A stretch of DNA of 50,242 nucleotides from Rothia santali (GCF_024199905.1 NZ_JANAFB010000024.1:1-50242); one strand, 5' to 3'; counted from the first letter of the stretch, positions 32,660 through 41,051 are shown. Notes: a model not told the origin generated them from the sequence alone. Translations and numbers: made by a program.

Positions 32660-33426
32660 TGAGTCGTCACCCGGAATCGCGATCCACGGCCGACGCCCCT
32701 GCCGGCGTCGCATCAGCTCCCAGCCCCGTCCGGCCCCACGAGCCCGCCGCACCGACCCTCCGCACCACCGCGTTGGCCCTCCTCTGGGTGGCAGCCATCT
32801 CGGCGCTGGTCCTCGCGACCTTCATCGCGGCAATGTTCGCGATTCCGAACGCCTCCCAGCACCTGGTCGACGGGCTCGCGCTCACGATCCTGATCCAAGG
32901 CTCACTGTCGACCCTCGCGTTGGTGACAGTGGCCCGGCGTCGCGGGGTCCACCTGGCCGCCCTGGGCTGCGTGCGCCCGACCCGGCGCATGGCCCACCTG
33001 CTGTGGCAGGTTCCGCTCATCCTGCTGGCGGCGGTACTCGTGCAGGGGATGATGGTCGCGCTGTCAGACGGCGCCGCCGAGGAAGGAGGCACCCAGCTGA
33101 CCGCAGACCTGGCGGGCGCGAACCCCGCCTTCGCCCTCGCCGGGTTCCTCGGCATCGCACTGGTCACCCCCTTCTGGGAGGAGCTTGCGTTCCGCGGGCT
33201 GCTGTTCGGCAGCGTGCGTCATCGCTGGGGAACGACGGCGGCGGTCCTGACCACCTCCATCATCTTCGCTGCGGTGCACCTCTTCCCCCTTCTGATGCCC
33301 TACCTGATCGCGCTCGGATGCGGCGCCGCATGGCTCCGGCTGTTCCATCGCAACATCTGGGCGCCCATCTCCCTGCACGTGGTGGTCAACTCGATCGCCG
33401 GAGGGGTCGTCCTGACCGCACTCTGA
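32656..33426 (+). CDS. CPBP family intramembrane metalloprotease
   Basis: A 256-residue membrane protein. The motif-one glutamates FWEELAFRG (E175-E176, R180), second His in FAAVHLF (H208) and third in SLHVVVN (H241) are present. About seven helices follow a polar tail of 35 residues. Its ATG overlaps the XRE stop, so DUF2975-XRE-CPBP is one coupled operon. It is distinct from the CPBP protein at 14004. A protease paired with a small membrane protein and its regulator suggests stress or peptide-resistance control; no substrate is known. Confidence 0.88.
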   Translation: MMSRHPESRSTADAPAGVASAPSPVRPHEPAAPTLRTTALALLWVAAISALVLATFIAAMFAIPNASQHLVDGLALTILIQGSLSTLALVTVARRRGVHLAALGCVRPTRRMAHLLWQVPLILLAAVLVQGMMVALSDGAAEEGGTQLTADLAGANPAFALAGFLGIALVTPFWEELAFRGLLFGSVRHRWGTTAAVLTTSIIFAAVHLFPLLMPYLIALGCGAAWLRLFHRNIWAPISLHVVVNSIAGGVVLTAL

Positions 33427-33665
33427 TCAGCCCCCCCCCGGTCAGGTCGCCGGGCTCAACCTCCAGGCCGGAAAAGTTTGAGTGGACAACCTGACTAATA
33501 GGCAATACATTGATCTGAGTCACACACTGGCACGAGCTAGTGGAGACCGCGGCTCGGGCGCCCGGCCCGGCGAAGGACGCCGTGCCCCGGCGTCTGGCTC
33601 TCTTCGCCTCAAGACCTCAGCACCTTCCACCGCCCGTCATCGAGCACCCGTCGAGAGGATCTCCC
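33427..33665. other. Promoter region of the dehydrogenase-isomerase operon
   Basis: A 239-bp gap that holds an AT-rich patch at 33471-33525 (TTTGAGTGGACAACC, ACTAATAGGCAATACATT), unlike the surrounding DNA. It probably carries the promoter and operator of the next operon, controlled by the LacI protein at 35526, but I could not fix boxes. Confidence 0.4.
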
Positions 33666-34709
33666 ATGAACACCCGTCCCACCGCCTCGCAGCCCGCTGC
33701 CCCCGTCCGCCTCGGCGTGATCGGCACCGGATGGATCGGCAGCTTCCACGCCGAGTCCATCGCCCATCGCATCCCGGGAGCCGTTCTCGAGGCCGTGGCC
33801 GACCCTCGCGAGGGCGCCGCCGAAGCGGTCGCCCGCCCGCTGGGCACCCGGAAGGTCTACACCGACGCCGTCGAGCTGATCCGCGATCCCGACGTCGACG
33901 GCGTCGTCATCGCCTCCCCCGCCTTCACCCACACCGACCTCGTGGTCGCCGCGGCCGAGGCCGGCAAGGCCGTCTTCGTGGAGAAGCCCATGGCCCTGAC
34001 CCTCGACGACGCCGACCGGGCCGTAGCGGCGGCGGAGGCGGCCGGCGTCGCGCTCCAGGTCGGCTTCAACCGCCGCTTCGCGACCGACTTCGCGGCCGCC
34101 AAGGCCGTGGTCGCCGAGGGCCGCGTCGGGACCCCGCAGCTGCTGCGCTCCGTGACCCGCGACCCGGGTCTGGCCGATCCGGGCTCGGTCAAGCCGTGGA
34201 CCATCTTCCTGGAGACCCTCATCCACGACTTCGACACCCTCAACTGGCTCAACGCCGGCGCCCACCCCACCGAGGTGTACGCGGCCGCCGATGCCCTGGT
34301 CGCACCCGAGTTCAAGGACTCGGGGCTGCTGGACACCGCCTCGGTGACGATCCGGTACGACAACGGCGCCATCGCGACCGCCGAGGCCAGCTTCTCCGCC
34401 GCCTACGGCTACGACATCCGCGGTGAGGTCTTCGGCTCGCGGGGCATGGTCACCGCCGGAGACGTGCGCTCGAGCAGCATGCGCCTCTACGGCGCCGAGG
34501 GGACCTCGAGCGAGACGACCCGCCTCAACATCGACCTGTTCCGTGAGGCCTACACCGACGAGCTCGCCGCCTTCGCCGAGTCGGTGCGTTCCGGCGTCGT
34601 GACCGAGGCCCGCGGGCAGGACGCCCGCGCCGCACTGGCCATCGCCCTGGCCTGCGTCGAGTCCTACCAGCAGAACCGCCCGGTCCAGGTCGCGGGGGTG
34701 CACGCGTGA
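33666..34709 (+). CDS. Gfo/Idh/MocA family oxidoreductase (inositol 2-dehydrogenase-like)
   Basis: A 347-residue NAD-dependent dehydrogenase. Rossmann motif RLGVIGTGWIGSFHAESIA, VEKPMALTLDDADR with the conserved EKP Lys, and the C-terminal domain with IFLETLIHDFDTLNWL (HDxD catalytic region) are typical of the IolG branch. GAGAGG precedes the ATG. It is followed with four-base overlap by a TIM-barrel isomerase and then a LacI regulator. The set fits oxidation of inositol or a related cyclitol or sugar; the substrate is inferred. Confidence 0.9.
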   Translation: MNTRPTASQPAAPVRLGVIGTGWIGSFHAESIAHRIPGAVLEAVADPREGAAEAVARPLGTRKVYTDAVELIRDPDVDGVVIASPAFTHTDLVVAAAEAGKAVFVEKPMALTLDDADRAVAAAEAAGVALQVGFNRRFATDFAAAKAVVAEGRVGTPQLLRSVTRDPGLADPGSVKPWTIFLETLIHDFDTLNWLNAGAHPTEVYAAADALVAPEFKDSGLLDTASVTIRYDNGAIATAEASFSAAYGYDIRGEVFGSRGMVTAGDVRSSSMRLYGAEGTSSETTRLNIDLFREAYTDELAAFAESVRSGVVTEARGQDARAALAIALACVESYQQNRPVQVAGVHA

Positions 34710-35482
34710 GCTTCACCCTCGCCGCGAACGCGGAGATGCTGTACCTCGACGAGCCGTTCGCCCGCCGCGTCGAGAGGATCCACGAGGCGGGGTTCCAGGT
34801 GGAGATCTGGGACTGGACCGCCAAGGACGTCGAGGAGCTACGGGCCACCGGCGCCGTCTTCTCCTCGATGACGGGCTACGTGACCGGCGACCTCGTGGAC
34901 CCGGCGGGCGCCGACGCGCTGCTGGAGTCCGCTCGCCGCTCGCTGGAGGTCGCCGAGCGCCTCGACTGCCCCCGGCTGAATCTGCACGGCACCGGGTTGG
35001 ACGGCCGCGGACTGCCGGTGGTCCCGAAGTGGCGAACCTCCGGGACCGACTGGCTGCGCGCCGTCGAGACCCTGCGCCGGGTCGCCGCGCTGGGTGAGGA
35101 GGCGGGCCGGGTGTTCACCCTGGAGAACCTCAACACCCGAGTGGACCACCCCGGGACGCCGTTCGCGACCTCCGAGGACACGGTGCGCCTCGTCCAGGCC
35201 GTGGACAGCCCGGGACTGCGGCTGAACCTCGACCTGTACCACGCGCAGATCGACGAGGGGAACCTGATCGAGCGCGCCCTCGAGGCGCTGCCGTGGGTCG
35301 GAGAGATCCAGGTGGCCGACGTCCCCGGCCGCTGCGAGCCGGGGACCGGGGAGATCAACTACCCCGGGGTCGCCCGGGCGCTCGCGGACGCCGGGTACGA
35401 GGGGACGATCGCCCTGGAGGCATGGGCGTCGCGGAGCTCCGACCGCGCCCTGGAGGCCTTCCGGTCCGCCTTCCGCTTCTGA
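34706..35482 (+). CDS. TIM-barrel sugar isomerase (hydroxypyruvate isomerase-like)
   Basis: A 258-residue AP-endonuclease-2 type TIM barrel. FTLAANAEMLYLDEPFARR at the N-terminus, LNLHGTGLD, VFTLENLNTRVDHPG, NLDLYHAQIDEGNL and IQVADVPGRCEPGTGEINY match the Hyi/OtnI group; Glu and Asp/His residues there bind the metal. GTG start overlaps the preceding stop (GTGA). It probably isomerises a 2-keto sugar or inositol intermediate made by the dehydrogenase. Confidence 0.88.
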   Translation: MSFTLAANAEMLYLDEPFARRVERIHEAGFQVEIWDWTAKDVEELRATGAVFSSMTGYVTGDLVDPAGADALLESARRSLEVAERLDCPRLNLHGTGLDGRGLPVVPKWRTSGTDWLRAVETLRRVAALGEEAGRVFTLENLNTRVDHPGTPFATSEDTVRLVQAVDSPGLRLNLDLYHAQIDEGNLIERALEALPWVGEIQVADVPGRCEPGTGEINYPGVARALADAGYEGTIALEAWASRSSDRALEAFRSAFRF

Positions 35483-35512
35483 GGCGGCGACGCCGCAGGT
35501 CCCGGCTCGTGC

Positions 35513-35518
35513 CATCAT
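35513..35518 (+). promoter_or_regulatory. -10-like box for the LacI regulator
   Basis: CATCAT, one mismatch from TANNNT, lies seven bases before the ATG at 35526. It supports a leaderless start there rather than at the in-frame ATG at 35517. Confidence 0.35.
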
Positions 35519-35525
35519 GGGACCC

Positions 35526-36608
35526 ATGAGCGCCGACGCCACCCCTCGAGCCCCCGCGAGCCCGCAGGGCCCACCCACCATGAAGTCCATCGCGGAGCGC
35601 GTGGGCGTCTCCCGCCAGCTGGTCTCCATCGTGCTGCGGGAGCAGCCGGGCGCCAGTGAGGAGACGCGGCGGAGGGTCTTCGAGGCCGCCCGGGAGCTGG
35701 GGTACCACCCGAACGCCTCGGCGCGGGCCCTGCGAGGCAAGAGGACCCGGCGGGTCGGCGTCGTCTTCACCATGCGACAGCCGTTCGAGGTGGACCTCGT
35801 GGAGGCGCTCTTCGGCGCGGCCGAGGCCCGCGGGTTCACGCTCGTCCTCGCACCGCTGACCTCCCGGCGCGGCCACGACGCGGTCATGGGCGAGCTGCAG
35901 AGCCAACGGGTCGAGGGAATGGTGGTCCTCGGCGCGGAGCACGGCGGGGCCCGCATCGAGGGGCTGCCGGCCGGCGTCCCCGCCGTCATGCTGGGCGGGC
36001 CCACGAGCGAGGAGTCGCTCGACGACGTCCGGGTGGACGACGGCGGCGGCACCCGGCTGGTCGTGGAGCACCTCCTCGCGCTCGGGCATACGCGGATCGC
36101 CTACGTCACCGGCGGGGACGGGCCCAACAGCGAGATCCGCCGCGCCGCCTACGAGGACGCCCTGCGAGCGCACGGGCTGTCAGCCTCGTCCGACGTCGTG
36201 CCCGGGCACTACACCGAGGAGGGCGGGGCCGAGGCCACCCTGCGCCTCCTGTCCCGGCCCGAGCTGCCCACCGCGGTGGTCGGTGGCAATGACCGGATCG
36301 CCATGGGCGTGCTCGGCACCCTCGTCCGCCACGGCCTGCGGGTCCCGGAGGACGTCTCGGTCGCGGGGTTCGACGACGCCTCGCTCTCCCGCCTGCCCTA
36401 CGTGGACCTGACCACGGTTGGCTACGACCCGGTGAGCCTCGCGGAGCGGGCCGTGGAGGCGGTCATCCGGCGCATCGAGGAGGCCGACGCCGCGCCCGTG
36501 GCGCACCGCGAGCCGCCGCACCTGCTCGTCCGTTCCAGTACGGCGGCGCCGCGGCGCCGTTCCGCTTCGTGTGGCGGTTCGGCGGAACGGGACGAGACCG
36601 GAACCTAG
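35526..36608 (+). CDS. LacI family transcriptional regulator
   Basis: A 360-residue regulator. The LacI HTH begins near residue 22 with TMKSIAERVGVSRQLVSIVLREQPGASEETR, then the hinge and the periplasmic-binding-like domain (TRRVGVVFTMRQPFEV, IAYVTGGDG, AVVGGNDRIAMGV, VAGFDDASLSRLPY). The hinge Leu-Arg region reads NASARALRGKRTR. An N-terminal tail of 20 residues precedes the HTH. The start is placed at the second ATG on the leaderless pattern. It probably controls the dehydrogenase-isomerase operon just upstream. Confidence 0.9.
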   Translation: MSADATPRAPASPQGPPTMKSIAERVGVSRQLVSIVLREQPGASEETRRRVFEAARELGYHPNASARALRGKRTRRVGVVFTMRQPFEVDLVEALFGAAEARGFTLVLAPLTSRRGHDAVMGELQSQRVEGMVVLGAEHGGARIEGLPAGVPAVMLGGPTSEESLDDVRVDDGGGTRLVVEHLLALGHTRIAYVTGGDGPNSEIRRAAYEDALRAHGLSASSDVVPGHYTEEGGAEATLRLLSRPELPTAVVGGNDRIAMGVLGTLVRHGLRVPEDVSVAGFDDASLSRLPYVDLTTVGYDPVSLAERAVEAVIRRIEEADAAPVAHREPPHLLVRSSTAAPRRRSASCGGSAERDETGT

Positions 36609-36706
36609 CCCCCCCCCTCCCGCACCACGGCCACGCAGTCGACCTCCAGGACGACCCGCAGCTTCTCGAGCGCCTGGCGGACACAGGCCGCGACGTCGTC
36701 CCGCCC
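36606..36706 (-). pseudogene. Remnant of a RidA-family gene
   Basis: On the minus strand, between the CobW stop and the LacI stop, a short frame reads RQALEKLRVVLE directly joined to VDCVAVV and then a stop. The first stretch matches the conserved helix of RidA (QxxQALENLxAVL) and the second its C-terminal strand (VEIEAVAVV). The 60 or so residues that should separate them, with the catalytic Arg, are missing, and no start codon remains. It looks like a gene collapsed by deletion. Confidence 0.45.
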
Positions 36707-37732
36707 CTACGCGCTGAGCGTGCGCAGCCTCCGCAGCCGGGGCAGGCCGTTCGACTCCCCCGCGCCCCCGGCCTCCGGGGCCTCCGCGATCCGCTCGAGC
36801 CGTGCCCGCACCGCCTCCGCGTCCAGGCGCATCCCGATGGCCACCAAGCCCGGGGCCGCGGGCGCGGCACCGCCCTCGGTGAGGTGCAGCTGCGGGCCGA
36901 CCATGTTGATCGTGCAGGTGCGCACGGCGTCGCCGGCCCGCACCAGGACGTCGCCCTTGAGCCGGTACACGCCGCCGGGCGGGTCCTCCAGGAGGTCGGC
37001 GAGCGCGCCGGCGTCCACCGGGTGCGGCAGCGGCACGGTCACGGCGTCGGCGTGGACGTGGTCCCCGGCGTCGTCGGCCGCCCGCAGCAGCTCCGCGATG
37101 GGCAGCTGGTCCGGGGCGTCCCGGGCGTTCGCGACGTCGAAGACCAGGTCCGGGTCGATCCGCCCGTGGGTCGTCTCCAGCAGGTGCACGCCGGGGTTGC
37201 GCAGGCGCGCCCGCTCGCGGATCCGGGCCAGGATCTCGGGCGCGCGGTCCGGCGGCAGGCGGTCGGTCTTGTTGACCACCACCAGCGACGCCGCGGCGTA
37301 GCGGACCGGGGGCATGGTGCCGGTGTCGACCGTCGCGAAGTGCTCGGCGGCGTCGACAACGTCGATCAGCCCGCCGAAGCGCGCCCGCCGGCTCGCGGAG
37401 GAGCGGATCAGGTTCACCAGCGCCAGCGGCTCGGCGACGCCGCTGGCTTCGACGATGATCGCGTCCAGCCGCAGCTTGGGGCGGGCCAGCTTCTCGAGGG
37501 CGACGTCGAGCCCGTCGGTGTCCGGCATGCAGCACAGGCAGCCGCCCGCGATGGAGGCGGCCTCGTCGACCTGGCCGGTGATCAGTCCGGCGTCGACGTT
37601 GATCTCGCCGAAGTCGTTGACGATCACCCCCACGCGCGCGCCGGGGCGGTGCAGGAGGTGGTTGAGCACCGTGGTCTTGCCGGCACCGAGGTGACCGGTC
37701 AGCGCGATGACGGGGACCGTGCGGGAGGACAT
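36707..37732 (-). CDS. CobW/G3E family metal-homeostasis GTPase
   Basis: A 341-residue GTPase. P-loop GHLGAGKT (13-20), NDFGEIN, the metal-binding GGCLCC (CxCC, 65-68), EASGVAEP, and VVNKTDRL guanine motif are present, followed by the CobW C-terminal domain (GGVYRLKGDVLV...QLHLTEGG). The ATG at 37732 is used; the frame is open upstream but TACGAT lies six bases before this ATG. These proteins insert or buffer zinc or cobalt. No zinc or B12 gene adjoins it and I see no Zur box. Confidence 0.92.
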   Translation of the reverse strand: MSSRTVPVIALTGHLGAGKTTVLNHLLHRPGARVGVIVNDFGEINVDAGLITGQVDEAASIAGGCLCCMPDTDGLDVALEKLARPKLRLDAIIVEASGVAEPLALVNLIRSSASRRARFGGLIDVVDAAEHFATVDTGTMPPVRYAAASLVVVNKTDRLPPDRAPEILARIRERARLRNPGVHLLETTHGRIDPDLVFDVANARDAPDQLPIAELLRAADDAGDHVHADAVTVPLPHPVDAGALADLLEDPPGGVYRLKGDVLVRAGDAVRTCTINMVGPQLHLTEGGAAPAAPGLVAIGMRLDAEAVRARLERIAEAPEAGGAGESNGLPRLRRLRTLSA

Positions 37733-37738
37733 GGGGAC

Positions 37739-37744
37739 ATCGTA
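37739..37744 (-). promoter_or_regulatory. -10 box for leaderless cobW-type gene
   Basis: TACGAT on the minus strand, six bases before the ATG at 37732. Confidence 0.5.
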
Positions 37745-37937
37745 GCCCCGCACCTCGCCGTGGCCGGGCCGACTCCCGGGGATGTGTGGACGAACGGCCC
37801 ACCGCACCGTCCCGGATCGCGGTTGGAGACGATCTCCCCCCCCCAGGAGTTCGTGCGGCACGTTGTCGGCCACTGGCGTCCCGACATACGATTCCGGCTC
37901 GGCGAGTCCACTCACCTCACCCTCCCGCACCGCCTGG

Positions 37938-37954
37938 TGATACATTATGTATCA
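37938..37954. promoter_or_regulatory. Perfect palindromic operator of the HTH-zeta pair
   Basis: TGATACAT-T-ATGTATCA, eight-base arms around one base, 17 bp before the start codon at 37971. It overlaps a TACATT that could be the -10 box. This is the usual place for autorepression of a toxin-antitoxin operon. Confidence 0.75.
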
Positions 37955-37970
37955 GAGAGGAGATGGATTC

Positions 37971-38504
37971 ATGTCCACCGCACAGAAGACTCGAACTCAG
38001 CCGAACCCGGGGGCGGATCAGCCGGCCCTCCACGAGACCGACGTTTCCGACCCTGCCCCCATCCAGCCGACAGAGGCTGAGGTGTGGGCAGACCTCCAGC
38101 GCCAGAGAGCCGTCCGCGAGCTGGCCGATCTCGGTATTCGACGTGACATCCTCCTGTTGAGCGACCTGGGCGTCTCCCAGCGCCGTATCGCGCTTCACGT
38201 GGGCCTCTCACAGGCGGAGATCTCTCGCCGCCTGGCCCGGCGCACCTTGACTGAGACGAGGCCCTCGCCGAGGGAGATCATGCTGAGACGCCGGGCTGGA
38301 ATGACGAGCGACCGGCAGATGCTCCACGAGCTGATCCACTTCCCCTACACGGTCAGACTGCCCGAGGACCTCTCCGCCCATGATGGAGCAGCGACGATTC
38401 TCGGCACCGCCCGCCAGCTGATGGAGGCCTTCCACGAAGGACTGCTCGACGAACGCGAGTACGAAGAGGTCAGGCGCGCCCTCGCCCAGCATGCAGCGCC
38501 ATGA
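37971..38504 (+). CDS. HTH protein, putative antitoxin partner of zeta toxin
   Basis: A 177-residue protein. A disordered N-terminal 35 residues precede a helical segment (AEVWADLQRQRAVRELADLG), then an HTH at about 66-90 (LGVSQRRIALHVGLSQAEISRR), and an acidic helical C-terminus (MEAFHEGLLDEREYEEVRRAL). GAGAGGAG precedes the ATG and a palindrome lies 17 bp upstream. Its stop overlaps the next start (ATGA). Position and HTH fit an antitoxin that represses its operon and blocks the zeta toxin, but it does not resemble epsilon or the XRE type of PezA by eye. Confidence 0.7.
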   Translation: MSTAQKTRTQPNPGADQPALHETDVSDPAPIQPTEAEVWADLQRQRAVRELADLGIRRDILLLSDLGVSQRRIALHVGLSQAEISRRLARRTLTETRPSPREIMLRRRAGMTSDRQMLHELIHFPYTVRLPEDLSAHDGAATILGTARQLMEAFHEGLLDEREYEEVRRALAQHAAP

Positions 38505-39391
38505 CCTCCGGCCTACGCGACCGCACCGGCCAGGAGCTCGCGGCATGGCTCGGACGACAGGGTCTGCTCTCGCCATGGACGACGAGGCCGGACGCTACCA
38601 CGCACATGCGCTACGCCCGCGATGGGATGCTGTACGAACCGTCAAGACTCCGCTTTCACGAGGAGCTGGTAGAACGTCATCGGTCTTCCCATCCTGTCCC
38701 GTCAAGGCAGGGGTCTCTGACCGTAGTCGTCACCGCGGGACCTCCAGGGGCGGGGAAGAGCGTGGCCATGCAGTCGTTCCAGGATTTCCGGGGGTTCCGG
38801 CACATCGACGCCGATGACTTCAAGGATCTTCTTCTCGAACGGGCACTCGACGATGACCTCCTGTCCCGCTGGACCGAGCACGAGCTGTGCGACGGACGCC
38901 CGGTGGCCCCTCGGGAGCTGTCGTCCTACGTTCACGCCGAGTCGACCATCATCGCGAACACGGCTCGCACGGAGGCCCTGAAACGCGGGGAGGACGTGAT
39001 CGTGCACGGGACCCTGTCCCAGGGGGCACATGCCGACGACCTCCTCGCGGAGCTCGACCACCACCGATACCGTCGTCTCACCGTGGTCGCTGTGGAGGTT
39101 CCCTGCGCTGTCGCCTGCCAACAAGCCCTAGACCGCTGGTGGTCCCTGCGCGAGCAGCAGAGCGACCCCCTCGGCGGACGCTTCATCCCACCCGCGGTCA
39201 TTCGGTCCCATTTCGAGAAAGACGAGAGAGTCTCGATCTGCTCCCGGAACGCACGCGCCCTGTCGGAGAAGGCCGAGGCGCTCGGCTGGGAGGTCGACCT
39301 CCGCCTCGTCGCACCCCCGTCTCACCCCGATGAGACCCACCGCACGGGCCGCCGCATGACGCCGCATGACGCCGGCCCGCCCCGCGCGTGA
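38501..39391 (+). CDS. Zeta toxin family protein
   Basis: A 296-residue P-loop kinase. Walker A GPPGAGKS (80-87) follows strand LTVVVTA, and HIDADDFKD (102-109) gives the base Asp region. VIVHGTLSQGAHADDLLAEL, AVEVPCAVACQQALDRWW and the later GGRFIPPAVIRSHF are typical of the zeta/PezT family, which phosphorylates UDP-sugars and blocks wall synthesis. The N-terminal 65 residues (ELAAWLGRQGLL) are an extra region. It overlaps the HTH gene and ends before a SAM riboswitch. It is likely a functional toxin. Confidence 0.85.
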   Translation: MTSGLRDRTGQELAAWLGRQGLLSPWTTRPDATTHMRYARDGMLYEPSRLRFHEELVERHRSSHPVPSRQGSLTVVVTAGPPGAGKSVAMQSFQDFRGFRHIDADDFKDLLLERALDDDLLSRWTEHELCDGRPVAPRELSSYVHAESTIIANTARTEALKRGEDVIVHGTLSQGAHADDLLAELDHHRYRRLTVVAVEVPCAVACQQALDRWWSLREQQSDPLGGRFIPPAVIRSHFEKDERVSICSRNARALSEKAEALGWEVDLRLVAPPSHPDETHRTGRRMTPHDAGPPRA

Positions 39392-39460
39392 CATAAGAAT
39401 TCAAGAACGGCTCGGGCGTGGTGCGCGCACGTCGCCGATTGCTACCTTGGACGCTGACAA

Positions 39461-39543
39461 GGATCAAGAGATCCAGGCGCGAAGCTCTGGCTGGCCTGGG
39501 CGGCAACCCTCTCACCGTGGTGGGGTGCCCCAGATGACGATCC
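39461..39543 (+). promoter_or_regulatory. SAM riboswitch (SAM-I/IV clan)
   Basis: The element opens and closes with GGATC/GATCC (P1), then ATCAAGAGATCC, a P2 stem CCAGGC/GCCTGG (39473-39478 with 39494-39499), the core GGCAACCCTC, and the P3-type hairpin CTCACC/GGTGGGG followed by TGCCCCAGATGA. These are the conserved elements of actinobacterial SAM-sensing leaders. A TACCTT box (39443-39448) upstream may be its promoter. It lies 79 bp before an organosulfur-oxidation operon, which high SAM should switch off. Confidence 0.85.
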
Positions 39544-39587
39544 GACCGCTGCGCCCCCGCACGCGGTAAGTGCGGTGCGTCCTCGAG

Positions 39588-39612
39588 CCTCGGACGCGCC
39601 CCGACGCCGAGG
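39588..39612 (+). promoter_or_regulatory. Ribosome-binding-site hairpin downstream of the SAM riboswitch
   Basis: CCTCGG (39588-39593) can pair with CCGAGG (39607-39612), which covers the GAGGAG ribosome binding site at 39609-39614 of the first gene. It could be the expression platform. Confidence 0.4.
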
Positions 39613-39621
39613 AGCCCGACC

Positions 39622-40977
39622 ATGAGTCCGTCCCCCGCCCACGCCGCCTCCACCGCACCGGCGGCGCCCGCCGCGCCCGCGACGACGCCCGCGGCCCCTG
39701 CAGCCTCCACCGCGCCGGCGGCACCCGCGGTCCCCGCCGCCCACCGGATCCTGGAGCGGCCGGCCACGCCGCACACGCCATGGGGCGCTCCCTCCTCGCC
39801 GGGGGAGCTCGCCCGCTGGGACGACGTCGCCCTCCGCGTCGGCGAGCAACTGGCCGCGGACGCCGTCGAGCGCGACGCCGCCGGTCAGGACCCGAGCGCC
39901 GAGCTGCGGCTGCTCAAGGACTCCGGCCTGGTGGACCTGATCATCCCGCGCGAGTTCGGCGGCGGGGGCGGCACCTGGGAGGCCGGGCTGCGCGCGGTGC
40001 GCCTGCTCTCCCGCCACGACGCCTCGATCGCCCAGCTGCTCGCCTACCACTACGCCAACGTCTCCGCGGTGGCCTTCTACGGCGGCGCCGAGGTCCAGGA
40101 GCGCCTCTTCCGCGCCTCCGCCGCCGGCTCCTGGATCTGGGGCGACGCCGTGAACCCCGTGGACCCGGCCTTCTCCCTCACACCCGAGGAGGCCGGCGAG
40201 GGTTTCCGCCTCAACGGCCGCAAGCGGTTCTGCACCGGCGCCTCGGTCGGGGAGGTCACGCTGGTCAACGCGGAGATCGCCGCGGGTCCGCTGGCCGGGA
40301 CCACCGCGGCCTTCGTCGTGGGCCGCGAGCGCCCCGGCGTCCGCTTCGACGAGGCGTGGGACTCCCTCGGACAGCGCCTGTCCGCCTCGGGCGGGGTGAC
40401 CTACGACGACGTCCGCGTCCTCCCGGAGGACCTCGTCGGCCCGGTCGGCGAGGTGCCGTTCTCCACCCTGGTCACGCCGCTGATCCAGCTCGCCTTCTCC
40501 AACCTGTACCTCGGGATCGCCGAGGGCGCGCTGCAGCGCGGCCGCGAGATCACGCTGGCCCGCCGGAACTCCTGGTTCCTCAGCTCGGCGGAGGACTACG
40601 CGCACGACCCCTACGTCGAGCGCCTCTACGGCGAGCTGCTGGCCAAGCTCAAGGCCGGGCTGGCCCTGGCCGACGGCCTGAACCGCCGCTCCGCGCACCA
40701 CCTCGGCCGCGGCGGGGGGCTCACCGCCGCGGAGCGCGGGGAGTACGCGGTGGAGATCGCCGCGCTGAAGATCGTGGCGACCGACGTCGGCCTGGACACC
40801 ACCCAGCGTATTTACGAGGCCACCGGCGCCTCCTCCGCGACGCCGGGCTCCGGCCTGGACCTGTTCTGGCGCAACGTGCGCACCCACACCCTGCACGACC
40901 CGGTGGACTACAAGCGCGCCGAGGTGGGCGCCCACTTCCTGCGCGGCGAGCTCCAGCCGATCTCGCTGTACACCTGA
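39622..40977 (+). CDS. Acyl-CoA dehydrogenase-fold monooxygenase (DszC/SfnB-like)
   Basis: A 451-residue flavoenzyme of the acyl-CoA dehydrogenase fold. FAD-domain regions are GDAVNPVDP...GFRLNGRKRFCTGA, with LVNAEIAAGP and LAFSNLYLGIAEGALQRGREI in the helical C-domain and ATGASSATPGSGLDLFWRNVRTHTLHDP at the end, which is typical of DszC/SfnB-type flavin monooxygenases rather than true dehydrogenases. The N-terminal 40 residues are an Ala/Pro/Thr-rich repeat. GAGGAG precedes the ATG. First gene after the SAM riboswitch; likely oxidises an organosulfur compound with FMNH2. Confidence 0.87.
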   Translation: MSPSPAHAASTAPAAPAAPATTPAAPAASTAPAAPAVPAAHRILERPATPHTPWGAPSSPGELARWDDVALRVGEQLAADAVERDAAGQDPSAELRLLKDSGLVDLIIPREFGGGGGTWEAGLRAVRLLSRHDASIAQLLAYHYANVSAVAFYGGAEVQERLFRASAAGSWIWGDAVNPVDPAFSLTPEEAGEGFRLNGRKRFCTGASVGEVTLVNAEIAAGPLAGTTAAFVVGRERPGVRFDEAWDSLGQRLSASGGVTYDDVRVLPEDLVGPVGEVPFSTLVTPLIQLAFSNLYLGIAEGALQRGREITLARRNSWFLSSAEDYAHDPYVERLYGELLAKLKAGLALADGLNRRSAHHLGRGGGLTAAERGEYAVEIAALKIVATDVGLDTTQRIYEATGASSATPGSGLDLFWRNVRTHTLHDPVDYKRAEVGAHFLRGELQPISLYT

Positions 40978-41051
40978 TCGCCGGCGCGGGGCCTCTCGTC
41001 CCGCCCGAGTCGCCACCCGCCGACCCGCCATCCGCAGAGGAACGACAGACC

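Noticed and set aside
39570-41051. A long N-terminal extension of the SfnB-like gene
   Set aside because: The frame is open upstream, but that part is the wrong frame of the DszC-like gene; family similarity begins at ATG 41052.
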